60,463 nt of DNA from Planctomycetales bacterium. GTDB taxonomy: Bacteria; Planctomycetota; Planctomycetia; Pirellulales; Pirellulaceae. The stretch spans positions 1 through 60,463 of the forward strand of contig JAGQOY010000018.1 of the NCBI GenBank assembly GCA_020427005.1, in the 5' to 3' direction. This document shows positions 1 to 9,408 of this stretch, piece after piece. Made by a program: the position numbers and the translations under genes. Position 1 is the stretch's first letter. Every line of letters starts with the position of its first letter. Below the pieces are notes generated by a model. It was given only the letters and a program-made list of their open reading frames with translations, was not told the origin of the DNA and did not search any database.

Positions 1-2406
1 TTCTTCCCAGAGGGATTCGAGCGCTGGGTGGTGAGTCCCTAGATGATGTTCAACGTAGTCCGAACCATATTCTTGAATTTGCTCCAACGTGCCTTCACGC
101 ACTAGAGTTGGTGCCCGCTTGACAGTCTCATCCATTCCCAACTTGTCGATGGCGAAGTGATCTTGAGTAGTCACCAATTTATAGGGTCGCGAAGTATTGC
201 GTGCTTCGACTCCCGTCACTAGGTGCAGGCTAGACATGGATCGCAATACAGACACGTCACTTCCAACAACCGCTTCGTTATTACTATTTACTGCCTCGTC
301 GCGACAAACGCGGCCATAGCCTAGGTGTAGTGTTATCGTACCATCGGCTTGTCCAGGCATTTGAAAGACGGGCAGTTCAAGTGCAGCATTGTCTTTCACG
401 AGCTTGACCACTAAGCCGTGCGATACCCCCAATTTCTTGGCGGTTGCTGGGGACATGATCGCTGCATTGTCCCACACAATCTTGGTCATGACTTGCGGCA
501 ATTCTTGCAGCCAAACATTCTTGGCAAATCGGCCGTCGTAAATCGTATCGCTGGGAACGATGTTGATTTCTAAATCACCATTTTCGAAATCCTCAAGATC
601 AAGCTCGCTACTCTGCGGCTCTCCCTCAGTCGTCCATTCACTGTCGAGCACATTGCTCTGGCTAACCACAAATCCGGCATGCAGAGCCTCTCGCCAAGTT
701 CGGCTGGTAACATGTTCGCCCAGTACCGCACTGGCAGTCTCGCGCACAATTTCTTCACCACTGCCCTCGTGCCCAGCCAACAGACTCAAAATTTCGACCG
801 TCGACTTGCCACCTAGCAAAGGTAAAATCTGTGGCTGACCAACGCAGTAGCTACCGTCAATCGAAGTCACGTCTCCCCAGGCCTCCAGTGGATGCGCTAA
901 GGGCAACGACCAAGAGCAACATTGGGCAGTTTCGTCTTCAAATTCCGCAAAATAAACGGCGTGATCCAATTTCTTTAGGGCATCGCCAAGCTTGACGTCA
1001 CCCGGAGCCGTGTAGGCAGGATTGTCTCCCAGTACCCAAAGGCTTGTAATCGCACCCTTTTCGATGTCCTCGACCAAATCGCCAAGTGCGACCGACGAAA
1101 CACCTTCAATGTGTGATCGACTTGAAGTTAGAAACACGGTGTGACCGTTGTTACCAAGCTTTTTGTTCAGCCGAAGAGCAGCTAGATGAACCTCAACGGG
1201 CTGAAACTCACCAACAGCGACGAGACCTGCCCCTTTGTTCGCCACCAAGTCCTCTGCCATGGACTCAACCATGCGGACGAGCTGTTCGCTGGCTTCGATT
1301 TTATCAAACGGCTTCTCGTCAGATCCAAAAGCAGTTGAATTTCCGCCTGCAAGCAATTCGTCGACGCGAGTCTCCAAACGTCCCAAGAAAGCGCCAATCT
1401 GCGAGCTGCGGACCGCTAACCGTGCATCGGCAGAGGCTCCCGTGATGGAATATCTTGCCTCAACGGAATATAGGCGATTCATTTGCCCCACAATGGGCTC
1501 TCGTCCCTTCGAAAACTGACGAGAATACACCACGGAATTATGATCATTCCCTAGCAAATCAGCATCCAAGCAGCAAATAACTTTGGCTGCTCCAAGATTA
1601 AATAGCAATTCTGCCGGCTGCCCTGCTGCTTGACTGGCGGCAGAAACCTGTGATGAACGATCGATGCTTGAGTACAGAGCTATCCTAGCCTGAGGTAGAG
1701 TCTTGACTAGTTCGGACAACAATCGCTTCACGGACGGCGAGCATGTAGGAGAAAGCAAAATAGCATGCGACTCGCCTTGCTTGCTCTTCAATGTTTCAAA
1801 GTGGCTAGCTGCGTACTCAGCAAATTCACCCCAAGTTGAATCAACCAGCTTACCCTCCGACCGTTTCGCAACTCGATGAGCACGATCCGGATCATACAAT
1901 CCCAGTACACATCCCTGCGAGAAAACGTCCGTACCGCCACTTGCAAACCGACTTTTCTCCCCCTCAGCACCAAGCTCATTCGGCTCCGAAGCTCTCATCA
2001 GTGGATGGGCGGCATTGCCTTCCACCTTAATCGGCCGACCCTCAGTGTTTCTCACTAACAGATGCACCGCGCGACCAGCCAATTCAAAACTCGTCGCATA
2101 GAGCTTTGCAATCCCGGGAGTCATATTCTCAGGACGTTGAACGTAAGCCGCAAATTCGTTTGGCCCGTACCGGCAGCCAGCGGCTCCACTAAGTGCCAAC
2201 GAGGCACTCATCAACTTCAACCACCGACGACGCGATACACCACTGGGGAATTCCGATGCGGCCTGGGGAAACTCGCGATGCAAGAACTGTTCAAACTCTG
2301 GCGTTTGCTCCAATTCACTCAAGCTTCGCCAGTACTTGCCAGCCTCGGAGGACGGAAGTTGTTTTGATGGATCGGATTTTATGACTGGAAGCTGCTTTGC
2401 CTGCAT
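1..2406 (-). CDS. actB: ActB-like molybdopterin oxidoreductase subunit of alternative complex III (partial, C-terminus off the window)
   Basis: An open frame of 802 codons starts at ATG 2406 and runs off the left edge, so no stop is visible. The N-terminus has the block YWRSLSELEQTPEFEQFLHR then EFP, followed by SRRRWLKLM and ALSGAAGC; this is the variant Tat-type leader that marks ActB. The middle is a MopB-like fold, with a WDNAAIMSPATAKKLGV segment near residue 645 as in the cofactor-free MopB domain of the family. Known ActB proteins are about 1000 residues and end in ferredoxin-like Fe-S domains; that part is mostly missing here. In the family it is the large peripheral subunit of the quinol-oxidising complex on the outer face of the cytoplasmic membrane. 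It lies 131 bp downstream of actA in the same direction, the usual actA-actB order. No strong ribosome site precedes ATG 2406, so the start is tentative. Confidence 0.9.
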   Translation of the reverse strand, partial: MQAKQLPVIKSDPSKQLPSSEAGKYWRSLSELEQTPEFEQFLHREFPQAASEFPSGVSRRRWLKLMSASLALSGAAGCRYGPNEFAAYVQRPENMTPGIAKLYATSFELAGRAVHLLVRNTEGRPIKVEGNAAHPLMRASEPNELGAEGEKSRFASGGTDVFSQGCVLGLYDPDRAHRVAKRSEGKLVDSTWGEFAEYAASHFETLKSKQGESHAILLSPTCSPSVKRLLSELVKTLPQARIALYSSIDRSSQVSAASQAAGQPAELLFNLGAAKVICCLDADLLGNDHNSVVYSRQFSKGREPIVGQMNRLYSVEARYSITGASADARLAVRSSQIGAFLGRLETRVDELLAGGNSTAFGSDEKPFDKIEASEQLVRMVESMAEDLVANKGAGLVAVGEFQPVEVHLAALRLNKKLGNNGHTVFLTSSRSHIEGVSSVALGDLVEDIEKGAITSLWVLGDNPAYTAPGDVKLGDALKKLDHAVYFAEFEDETAQCCSWSLPLAHPLEAWGDVTSIDGSYCVGQPQILPLLGGKSTVEILSLLAGHEGSGEEIVRETASAVLGEHVTSRTWREALHAGFVVSQSNVLDSEWTTEGEPQSSELDLEDFENGDLEINIVPSDTIYDGRFAKNVWLQELPQVMTKIVWDNAAIMSPATAKKLGVSHGLVVKLVKDNAALELPVFQMPGQADGTITLHLGYGRVCRDEAVNSNNEAVVGSDVSVLRSMSSLHLVTGVEARNTSRPYKLVTTQDHFAIDKLGMDETVKRAPTLVREGTLEQIQEYGSDYVEHHLGTHHPALESLWEE

Positions 2407-2537
2407 CGGATGGATTGCCTGCTTATGCTTTTTGATTATTAGATTGTTTTCGAATTCTGTGGATCAAACGAACCAAACCAGATCACCTACGCCAATCAAT
2501 GGTGAATGAGTTTATTCCACCGACCAGCTCTCACGAA

Positions 2538-3257
2538 TCATCGGTGGCAAACAGCACAGTTCGTCTTGGGATGAATGCCGTTTGCCTTGCGCAACTCGGC
2601 ACCAATTTCGGCCTTCATGGCAGTTACCTCTGCCTCACTCTTACCTTCCGCCCCTTCGGGCAACCAATCGAGCTTGGTAATCAACTCGGGTGAACGTAGG
2701 TGAGAGTCAGGACTACTATGGCAAGATATACACCATGCCATCGACAACTCTTTGGCTTGATACACCTTATCCATAGTATCGATGCGTCCATGGCAACTTA
2801 CGCAACTGACACCCCGGCTAACGTGAGCTGAGTGGTTAAAGAAAACGTAATCTGGCAGCCTGTGAATTCGCACCCAAGGAATCGATTCACCAGACTCCCA
2901 ACTTTCATGGACAGCCCTCAGTTTCTCACTGCCGGATCGAACTGATGAAAACTGGGGCGTGCCGCCGTCTACACCGATAGGGCTGTGGCAGTTGATGCAT
3001 GTTGCAGTTGGCGGAACTGTGGCGAAAGCAGATTTTTCCACATTGACGTGGCAGTACCTGCAATCCATCTTCAGTTCGCCAGCATGAATCTTATGGCTAA
3101 ACGGAACAGGCTGATCAGGTTGATAACCGGGATTGAGCGTTACGTCATCGGTCGCGCCCAATAAGAAAACTCCGGCATAACCAGCACCGCAAAGCAGTAG
3201 TCCTCCAGCCAGAGTGACCAGCTTGTTGATCCATCGTGGAAATAGAAATCGCGACAT
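2538..3257 (-). CDS. actA: ActA-like pentahaem cytochrome c subunit of alternative complex III
   Basis: The protein has five CxxCH haem-binding motifs in order: CRYCH, CINCH, CVSCH, CISCH and CAVCH, the last at the extreme C-terminus. Five c-type haems is the count known for ActA. A single hydrophobic segment (LVTLAGGLLLCGAGYAGVFL) near the N-terminus would anchor it in the membrane with the haems outside. I choose ATG 3257 (MSRFLFPRWINKL), which puts a short basic stretch before the membrane segment; the frame is open to 3341, which would add 28 residues that do not look like a leader. It is followed by actB on the same strand. By family knowledge it passes electrons from the complex to a soluble cytochrome or oxidase. 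Confidence 0.9.
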   Translation of the reverse strand: MSRFLFPRWINKLVTLAGGLLLCGAGYAGVFLLGATDDVTLNPGYQPDQPVPFSHKIHAGELKMDCRYCHVNVEKSAFATVPPTATCINCHSPIGVDGGTPQFSSVRSGSEKLRAVHESWESGESIPWVRIHRLPDYVFFNHSAHVSRGVSCVSCHGRIDTMDKVYQAKELSMAWCISCHSSPDSHLRSPELITKLDWLPEGAEGKSEAEVTAMKAEIGAELRKANGIHPKTNCAVCHR

Positions 3258-3681
3258 AAAATCGATCGTGAGGTTGCTAGCGAATGAATACCGCCGACTC
3301 AAACGATCCCACTTAGGAACGCAACGCGACGGGGCAAGCAATATGCGAGTCCCACGAACGAATAGCGTTCAATATCAGCCGAACCTTCGGCAATAACAAG
3401 CGAAGCAATGCTATCCGTACATGAAACGCGCTCTTATGCAAGAACGAGCGGCGATAGTATTGCCGCACACCTGCACAGTTATCAATACCACCAACCGAAT
3501 AATTCAAGGTCATCGTTACGCGACAAATGGTCGCACAATTTCATTTTCAGCAAATCCATCAAGAACGGCACAACTGGAGGTAGGATTTTTGAGTAGTTTA
3601 GGCGAAAGCGGCTATTTGGGGTGGTTCGCTTCTTGGGTCTTGGTGCCCCTCGAGCTGCCGAGAATTCCTTTTAGAAATTCC
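3258..3681. other. Intergenic region upstream of actA
   Basis: About 420 bases between the end of hemB and the start of actA, both on the minus strand. It should hold the actA promoter. Short open frames occur on both strands (for example 3313-3513 minus, 3421-3696 plus) but none has a recognisable domain or a good ribosome site. I see no convincing promoter hexamers or terminator. Confidence 0.5.
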
Positions 3682-4698
<1,017 letters not shown>

Positions 4699-4774
4699 CT
4701 ATGATGGGACTTAGATTTCGTAGCACCCACAAAGTAAGTAATTATATCCAGGGAACAAGATTGGTCATTCGGTT

Positions 4775-5392
4775 CTAGAGGGATGCGAAGTTCTTAAGTA
4801 GTTGTATCCCGTCTCGTTGGCTCTTTTCGGGGTGAAACTGAGTGGCATAGACATTGTCGCGCCAAATTGCAGCACAAAACTGGACACCATAATCACAGTT
4901 TAACCAAACGTCGTTGCGGTCGGCTGGAACGACATAATAGCTGTGCACAAAATAAAAGTAGGCTTGGCGAGAGATACCATTCAACAACGGAGCCTGGCAT
5001 TTTACTTCACCAACCTGATTCCAGCCCATATGTGGCACCTTGAGATCGGATGCAGGAAACCTACGTACTTCACCCGGAAAAATCCCTAGCCCCTTTTGTT
5101 CCCCTCCTTCGTAACCAACATCAAAGAGTAGTTGCAGGCCGAGGCAAATTCCCAGGAACGGTTTGCCAGACTGTATGGAATCCTTAATAGGATCGATCAA
5201 ATGCCGCTGCCGCAATTCCGTAATGGCATCCCCAAAGGCCCCGACGCCCGGCAAGACAATTTTTCGTGCGCGTGCAATTTCGTCGGGACAGCTCGTCACG
5301 GTCGCAGCTGCGCCAACATGTTCAAACCCCTTTTGAACACTCCGCAGGTTTCCCATTTGGTAATCGACAATCGCAATATCCAGGTCCGTCAT
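4775..5392 (-). CDS. hisH: Imidazole glycerol phosphate synthase, glutaminase subunit HisH
   Basis: Supplies ammonia from glutamine to HisF in histidine biosynthesis. The class I glutamine amidotransferase triad is present: nucleophile Cys in FLGICLGLQLLFD (about residue 80) and His/Glu in ATQFHPEKSQRDG (about 187). The start ATG 5392 gives MTDLDIAIVDYQMGNLRSV, the canonical HisH N-terminus, and 205 residues, the normal size; the frame is open to 5473 but the extra 27 residues are not family-like. hisF is not in the window, so the partner is encoded elsewhere. hemB follows 88 bp downstream on the same strand. Confidence 0.95.
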   Translation of the reverse strand: MTDLDIAIVDYQMGNLRSVQKGFEHVGAAATVTSCPDEIARARKIVLPGVGAFGDAITELRQRHLIDPIKDSIQSGKPFLGICLGLQLLFDVGYEGGEQKGLGIFPGEVRRFPASDLKVPHMGWNQVGEVKCQAPLLNGISRQAYFYFVHSYYVVPADRNDVWLNCDYGVQFCAAIWRDNVYATQFHPEKSQRDGIQLLKNFASL

Positions 5393-5992
5393 AAATCTGT
5401 TGCTCACTGACTCTTGGTGCACGCATTCTCTATGTGCGCTCAGTTCTTTGGTACTGGCATCGCCTTGGTACAAGCATCTGCCTAACCTCGATGACTACTG
5501 CTTGGGGCCAAATCGCCTTGCATAATATCTACCACCCGGAGACATTCTAGCCAGCTTAACGCAACCGAGGAATTGCAGGTGCTTGGTTCCAATACTTGGC
5601 GACTAGCAGACACCCTAATAGAGCTTCGCCAGTCGTTTTGGGTTCTCGAGGGTCAGTAAAAAATTTAACCGGTGGCCCTCAACCGGGCTCAAAGTCTCGT
5701 AAGTTTCTCTGGTCAAACTCGGCAAACTTGAGCTGGGCGGGTAGAATGGGAATCAACGGTATCCATTTCCACTCTAAATGTCATCGTTATCCAGCCTCGA
5801 ACACCCGTTGTATTGGGTGTGTCTGAACGTAGGGAGAAACTGAATTGATTGGAGCAGGAGCATGGATTTGCTATCCCCTCATCTCAATCGCTCGGCACTA
5901 TATGCCAAAGGCATTTGAAACAGGCGACCTTCAGCGTGGGGGCAATTCGAATTTCCTTGCCTGCAAATTTGTACTCCAATGTTTAAGTTGCA
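5393..5992. other. Divergent intergenic region between hisH and the TPR gene
   Basis: About 600 bases between two divergent genes. It must contain promoters for hisH (minus) and for the TPR/UnbV genes (plus). The only structure I see is a small hairpin near 5804-5823 (ACACCC, 8-base loop, GGGTGT). A 76-codon plus-strand frame at 5596-5826 has no recognisable features and is not called. Confidence 0.5.
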
Positions 5993-7543
5993 ATGAAAGC
6001 TAACCTTCCGCCAACGCGGTCCAAAGGGAGACTAACTCCCACGCAAATCCTTGTCACCGCCATCGTGTGCGCTGTCGTCATCATTGGCGTAGTTGTCATC
6101 CTGACGCCCATGGAGGAGATGACACCGGAAGAGTATTTGGCAGAACAGCAAGGTGCAGCTCTGGCCCCTAGTTCGTCGAATGCTGACTCCCCTGAGCCAG
6201 TTGATGAATTTGGCGGATTGGCCACTTTGCCGCAGATTCCCAAAGCTACCGTCCGTTTGCCGGCAACTCCAGAAACTATCGACGTTGCCCTACTTAAGAC
6301 AGAGTTAGTGCAGCGCGGCGCGGAGTTGCTCGAGCAATTCCCAAACGAGTTTCTGTGCCTTCACATGAACGCTCGTTTGCATGCTGAATTGAAGCAGACC
6401 GAAGAGGCAAAAAGACTGTGGCTGAAATGCTTAGAGCTGGACCCGAAGGCAGAAGGGGCCGCCTGCGGACTTGCAAAATTATATATGGACAGTGGCGAGC
6501 ATAGTTTGGCGACGGACGTTCTGAAACAATTGGCTGCGTCTGAGACACCGCATAGCAGCGATTGGTATCGTTTTCTGGGAATGAGCTACGAAAACCAAGG
6601 GAAAATCGAAGACGCACTTGAAACCCTATTGGAAGGTGCACAGCGATACGGCAATGCAGCTGATTTGTTAACTGTACTGGGACGTGTTCAAACTCAAGTA
6701 GGGCGATTTTCGGATGCAGAGATGACGCTCAAACGTGCGATAGAGCTAGACGGCCCCAAGGAAGGCAATTTGCAGCCGCTAATTACAGCTCTTGTCCGGC
6801 AAGGCAAGCGCGACTTCGCATCGGATATTCAAAAGGAACTAAAGGCCATTAAAGCCGCCGAGACTTCTGCGCGAACAGAAACCGCTGCGCAGGAAACAGA
6901 GGCCGGCTTTCAAGAGCTCTATGACGAGTCACTACGAAAGATTGCCGTTTCGTTCTACTTGACCGCATCAGTAATCGGTCATCAACATCAGTTACCGTCC
7001 CTAACGCAGCAGATGCTTGAACGGGCTCTGCAACTTGCTCCGGACAGCCTCGAGGCGCTCTTAGGACTAGGGGATCTCTACCGGGCACAAAACAAGCTAG
7101 AAGATGCCAAAGTCATCTACCGCCGTGTCCTGGCGGAGCAACCGGAAAACTTTATCAACTATATCAACCTTTCAACACTCGCCATCCAGACTGACGATCT
7201 GCTGTTGGCTGAATCAACGTTGCGAGCTGCATTGGCCATCGATCCCAATGGCTTTGTGGCGCAATCTTCTCTGGCCAAAGTTTGTTTGTCCATGGGAAAG
7301 TTTGCCGATGCACGAAAACTGGCTGCAGATGTCGTGCAGCGCAATCCGTCGGTAGATGCCTACTTTTTGCTAGCCGCCACTTACGATGCTAGTGGGGACG
7401 CACAATCTGCCAAGCTGTGTTTTGAAAAAGCCCGCGACATCAATCCTCAAGATCCTCGGGTTATCGGTATGTTTGGACCTCCAGCCGCCTCGTCCAGCAC
7501 AGCAGTACCTCTCCGGAATTCGCCAGAGAGTTCACCCAGATGA
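5993..7543 (+). CDS. Membrane-anchored tetratricopeptide repeat protein
   Basis: 516 residues. A basic N-terminus is followed by one membrane segment (ILVTAIVCAVVIIGVVVIL, about residues 19-37), so the rest is probably exported and tethered. From about residue 95 to 500 the sequence is a series of TPR helices, for example FLCLHMNARLHAELKQTEEA, YRFLGMSYENQGKIEDALET and LEALLGLGDLYRAQNKLEDA, most ending in the usual A..P-type spacing. The C-terminus is a short Ser/Pro tail. Its stop overlaps the start of the next gene (ATGA at 7540-7543), so the two are translationally coupled and probably act together. TPRs bind proteins; the partner is likely the UnbV-domain product. The function beyond scaffolding is unknown. 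Confidence 0.85.
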   Translation: MKANLPPTRSKGRLTPTQILVTAIVCAVVIIGVVVILTPMEEMTPEEYLAEQQGAALAPSSSNADSPEPVDEFGGLATLPQIPKATVRLPATPETIDVALLKTELVQRGAELLEQFPNEFLCLHMNARLHAELKQTEEAKRLWLKCLELDPKAEGAACGLAKLYMDSGEHSLATDVLKQLAASETPHSSDWYRFLGMSYENQGKIEDALETLLEGAQRYGNAADLLTVLGRVQTQVGRFSDAEMTLKRAIELDGPKEGNLQPLITALVRQGKRDFASDIQKELKAIKAAETSARTETAAQETEAGFQELYDESLRKIAVSFYLTASVIGHQHQLPSLTQQMLERALQLAPDSLEALLGLGDLYRAQNKLEDAKVIYRRVLAEQPENFINYINLSTLAIQTDDLLLAESTLRAALAIDPNGFVAQSSLAKVCLSMGKFADARKLAADVVQRNPSVDAYFLLAATYDASGDAQSAKLCFEKARDINPQDPRVIGMFGPPAASSSTAVPLRNSPESSPR

Positions 7544-9300
7544 AGTCAGTTCGGAGAATATCATCTTGGTCATCGGGGCGACGATGGGCATCCATTTCTT
7601 GCACCCTGGCAAGAGCATTCATCGCCCTGGGAACTTTCGTAGGGTCGTTGAATGCCGATGAAAACCCGCCGACAACGGAGGGTATTCAATTCATGAACTT
7701 GCCAATCGCCAGTGGCCTAGATTTCGTTCACTTTGATGGGAATAGTGGTAAACAGTACTTGGTTGAGCTAATGTGCGGCGGTCTAGCTACGGCAGATTTT
7801 GATAATGACGGCCTCATTGATATCTTCTTTTGTAATGGAGCAGTTCTCGCTTCGCCTCAAGGAAGTACTGATGCAGGGGCCGGTGCCAGCAATCGTTTAT
7901 TTAGAAATCGAAGCCTTGGACGAAGCCTTGGTTCTCAAACCGATATCACAGGGCTTCATTTTCTAGACGTCACCTTCAACTCCCAAGCTAACGATCAAGC
8001 ATTCTCACTGGGAGTTGTGACAGCAGATTTTGACAATGACGGCTTCGAAGACCTGTTCGTTAATAACTTTGGACAAAACCAACTGTTGCATAACAACGGC
8101 GACGGGACATTCTCGGATGCAACCCAGGTGTCAGGGCTAGACAGCGAACACTGTTTTGGTGCTGGCGCCGTTGTGGCGGATTTCGATCAGGACGGTGACC
8201 TGGACTTGTTCGTTGGGAACTACGTCGATTTTGATTTCACCGTTTACGCACAAAAGTCAGCCAGATCGTTCCCCTACCCTCCGGGTCCCAAAGACTTTCC
8301 TCCGGTGCCCGATGCGTTGTTTCTTAATCAAGGAAATGGGACCTTTGTCGACGCCAGTAGATCCGCGGGGCTACAGGATGCACCAGGGCCAAGTATGGGG
8401 TTAACTGCTGGGGATTTCGATAATGACGGTGACCAAGATGTATTGGTTTGTAATGATGGAGCTCCCAATCAACTATGGTTGAACGATGGTCACGCTCATT
8501 TTTCGGAGGAGGGTATTCTTGCGGGTATCGCCTACGATCTAGTGGGAAACGCAAATGGAAGCATGGGTATCGAACCGGTTGATTTGAATGGAGATGGCAT
8601 TGAAGATTTCTTGATTACCGACTATGCCCGTCAGCTTCCAATGCTTCTCATGAGTTACGGTCCGGCCAGCTATCAAGATGAAACCCGCGTCGCCAAACTT
8701 GGAAATGAAGTCATCCCGCACGTAAATTGGGGAGTAGGGCTATACGATTTTGATCTCGATGGTGATCTAGACGCCTTTCTAAGTAACGGACACTTTCTCG
8801 AGGATGCTGCCAGAATCGAACCAGGTACGGACTTTGCCATTCCTAACAGCCTTTATCTGAATGAGGGGGCCAATCGATTTGTTGATCGCTCTCATGATTC
8901 AGGGGAGGCCTTTTCAGCGCGAGCCAGCAGTCGAGGTTGCACATTCGACGATTTGGATAACGATGGCGATATTGATGTCGCCGTTCTTAACTGTCGCTCT
9001 CAGGCTCAAGTCTGCGTCAACGTCACACAGACCAAAGGCAAATGGATTGAAGTTGAGTTGGTCGGGACGAGAATCAATCGTTCAGCTGTCGGTGCTCGAA
9101 TCATCGTTGCAACACCCGAGAAATCCCTTGCGCGCTGTGCCCGCCGAGGGCAGGGCTATCAAAGCTCCTATGGGACCCGCCTGCACTTTGGGATTCAAGA
9201 AGCAAATAGTGTAGATCTTACCGTTTGGTGGTCGCCTGGCCATAAGCAGGAATTGCACAACGTTCCTGTCAACCAGTTGTTGCGCATAGTGGAAGAGTGA
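7540..9300 (+). CDS. Exported FG-GAP/VCBS repeat protein with C-terminal ASPIC/UnbV domain (CRTAC1-like)
   Basis: 586 residues. A Ser/Arg-rich N-terminus and hydrophobic stretch (LARAFIALGTFVGSLNA) look like a signal peptide. Calcium-binding FG-GAP loops recur: DFDNDGLIDIFF, DFDNDGFEDLFV, DFDQDGDLDLFV, DFDNDGDQDVLV, DLNGDGIEDFLI, DFDLDGDLDAFL and DLDNDGDIDVAV, which together would form a beta-propeller. The last ~100 residues (KWIEVELVGTRINRSAVGAR, then YQSSYGTRLHFGI and TVWWSPGHKQ) are the ASPIC/UnbV domain. The start ATG overlaps the stop of the upstream TPR gene. A paralogue of the same architecture follows 108 bp downstream. Such proteins are abundant in planctomycetes; their ligand is unknown, so only an extracellular calcium-dependent binding role is inferred. 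Confidence 0.9.
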   Translation: MKSVRRISSWSSGRRWASISCTLARAFIALGTFVGSLNADENPPTTEGIQFMNLPIASGLDFVHFDGNSGKQYLVELMCGGLATADFDNDGLIDIFFCNGAVLASPQGSTDAGAGASNRLFRNRSLGRSLGSQTDITGLHFLDVTFNSQANDQAFSLGVVTADFDNDGFEDLFVNNFGQNQLLHNNGDGTFSDATQVSGLDSEHCFGAGAVVADFDQDGDLDLFVGNYVDFDFTVYAQKSARSFPYPPGPKDFPPVPDALFLNQGNGTFVDASRSAGLQDAPGPSMGLTAGDFDNDGDQDVLVCNDGAPNQLWLNDGHAHFSEEGILAGIAYDLVGNANGSMGIEPVDLNGDGIEDFLITDYARQLPMLLMSYGPASYQDETRVAKLGNEVIPHVNWGVGLYDFDLDGDLDAFLSNGHFLEDAARIEPGTDFAIPNSLYLNEGANRFVDRSHDSGEAFSARASSRGCTFDDLDNDGDIDVAVLNCRSQAQVCVNVTQTKGKWIEVELVGTRINRSAVGARIIVATPEKSLARCARRGQGYQSSYGTRLHFGIQEANSVDLTVWWSPGHKQELHNVPVNQLLRIVEE

Positions 9301-9369
9301 TGCGATGTTCGTCCAAAGCCGAGTAACCGGCTCTGCTGTGGACAACAAAAAAAGCTGCCGTAAGAGAAC

Positions 9370-9404
9370 CCTACTGTAATCCTGTGAATAACTGTTGAGC
9401 GACT
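9370..9404 (+). repeat. Dispersed repeat, copy A (5' part)
   Basis: 35 bases starting CCTACTGTAATCCTGT match 37840-37874 at 31 of 35 positions on the same strand. The copy ends 4 bases before the ATG at 9409, so the repeat abuts the start of the second UnbV gene. Resemblance continues weakly beyond it (TAATGAGTTTCGCA against TAATTGGATTTCGAA). Confidence 0.7.
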
Positions 9405-9408
9405 TCTA

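Noticed and set aside
560..838. Plus-strand frames across 560-2367
   Set aside because: They are antisense to the continuous actB frame, which has clear ActB motifs along its length.
5393..5473. N-terminal extension of HisH by 27 residues
   Set aside because: HisH proteins begin at the IAIVDYxxGN motif; the extension is not family-like.
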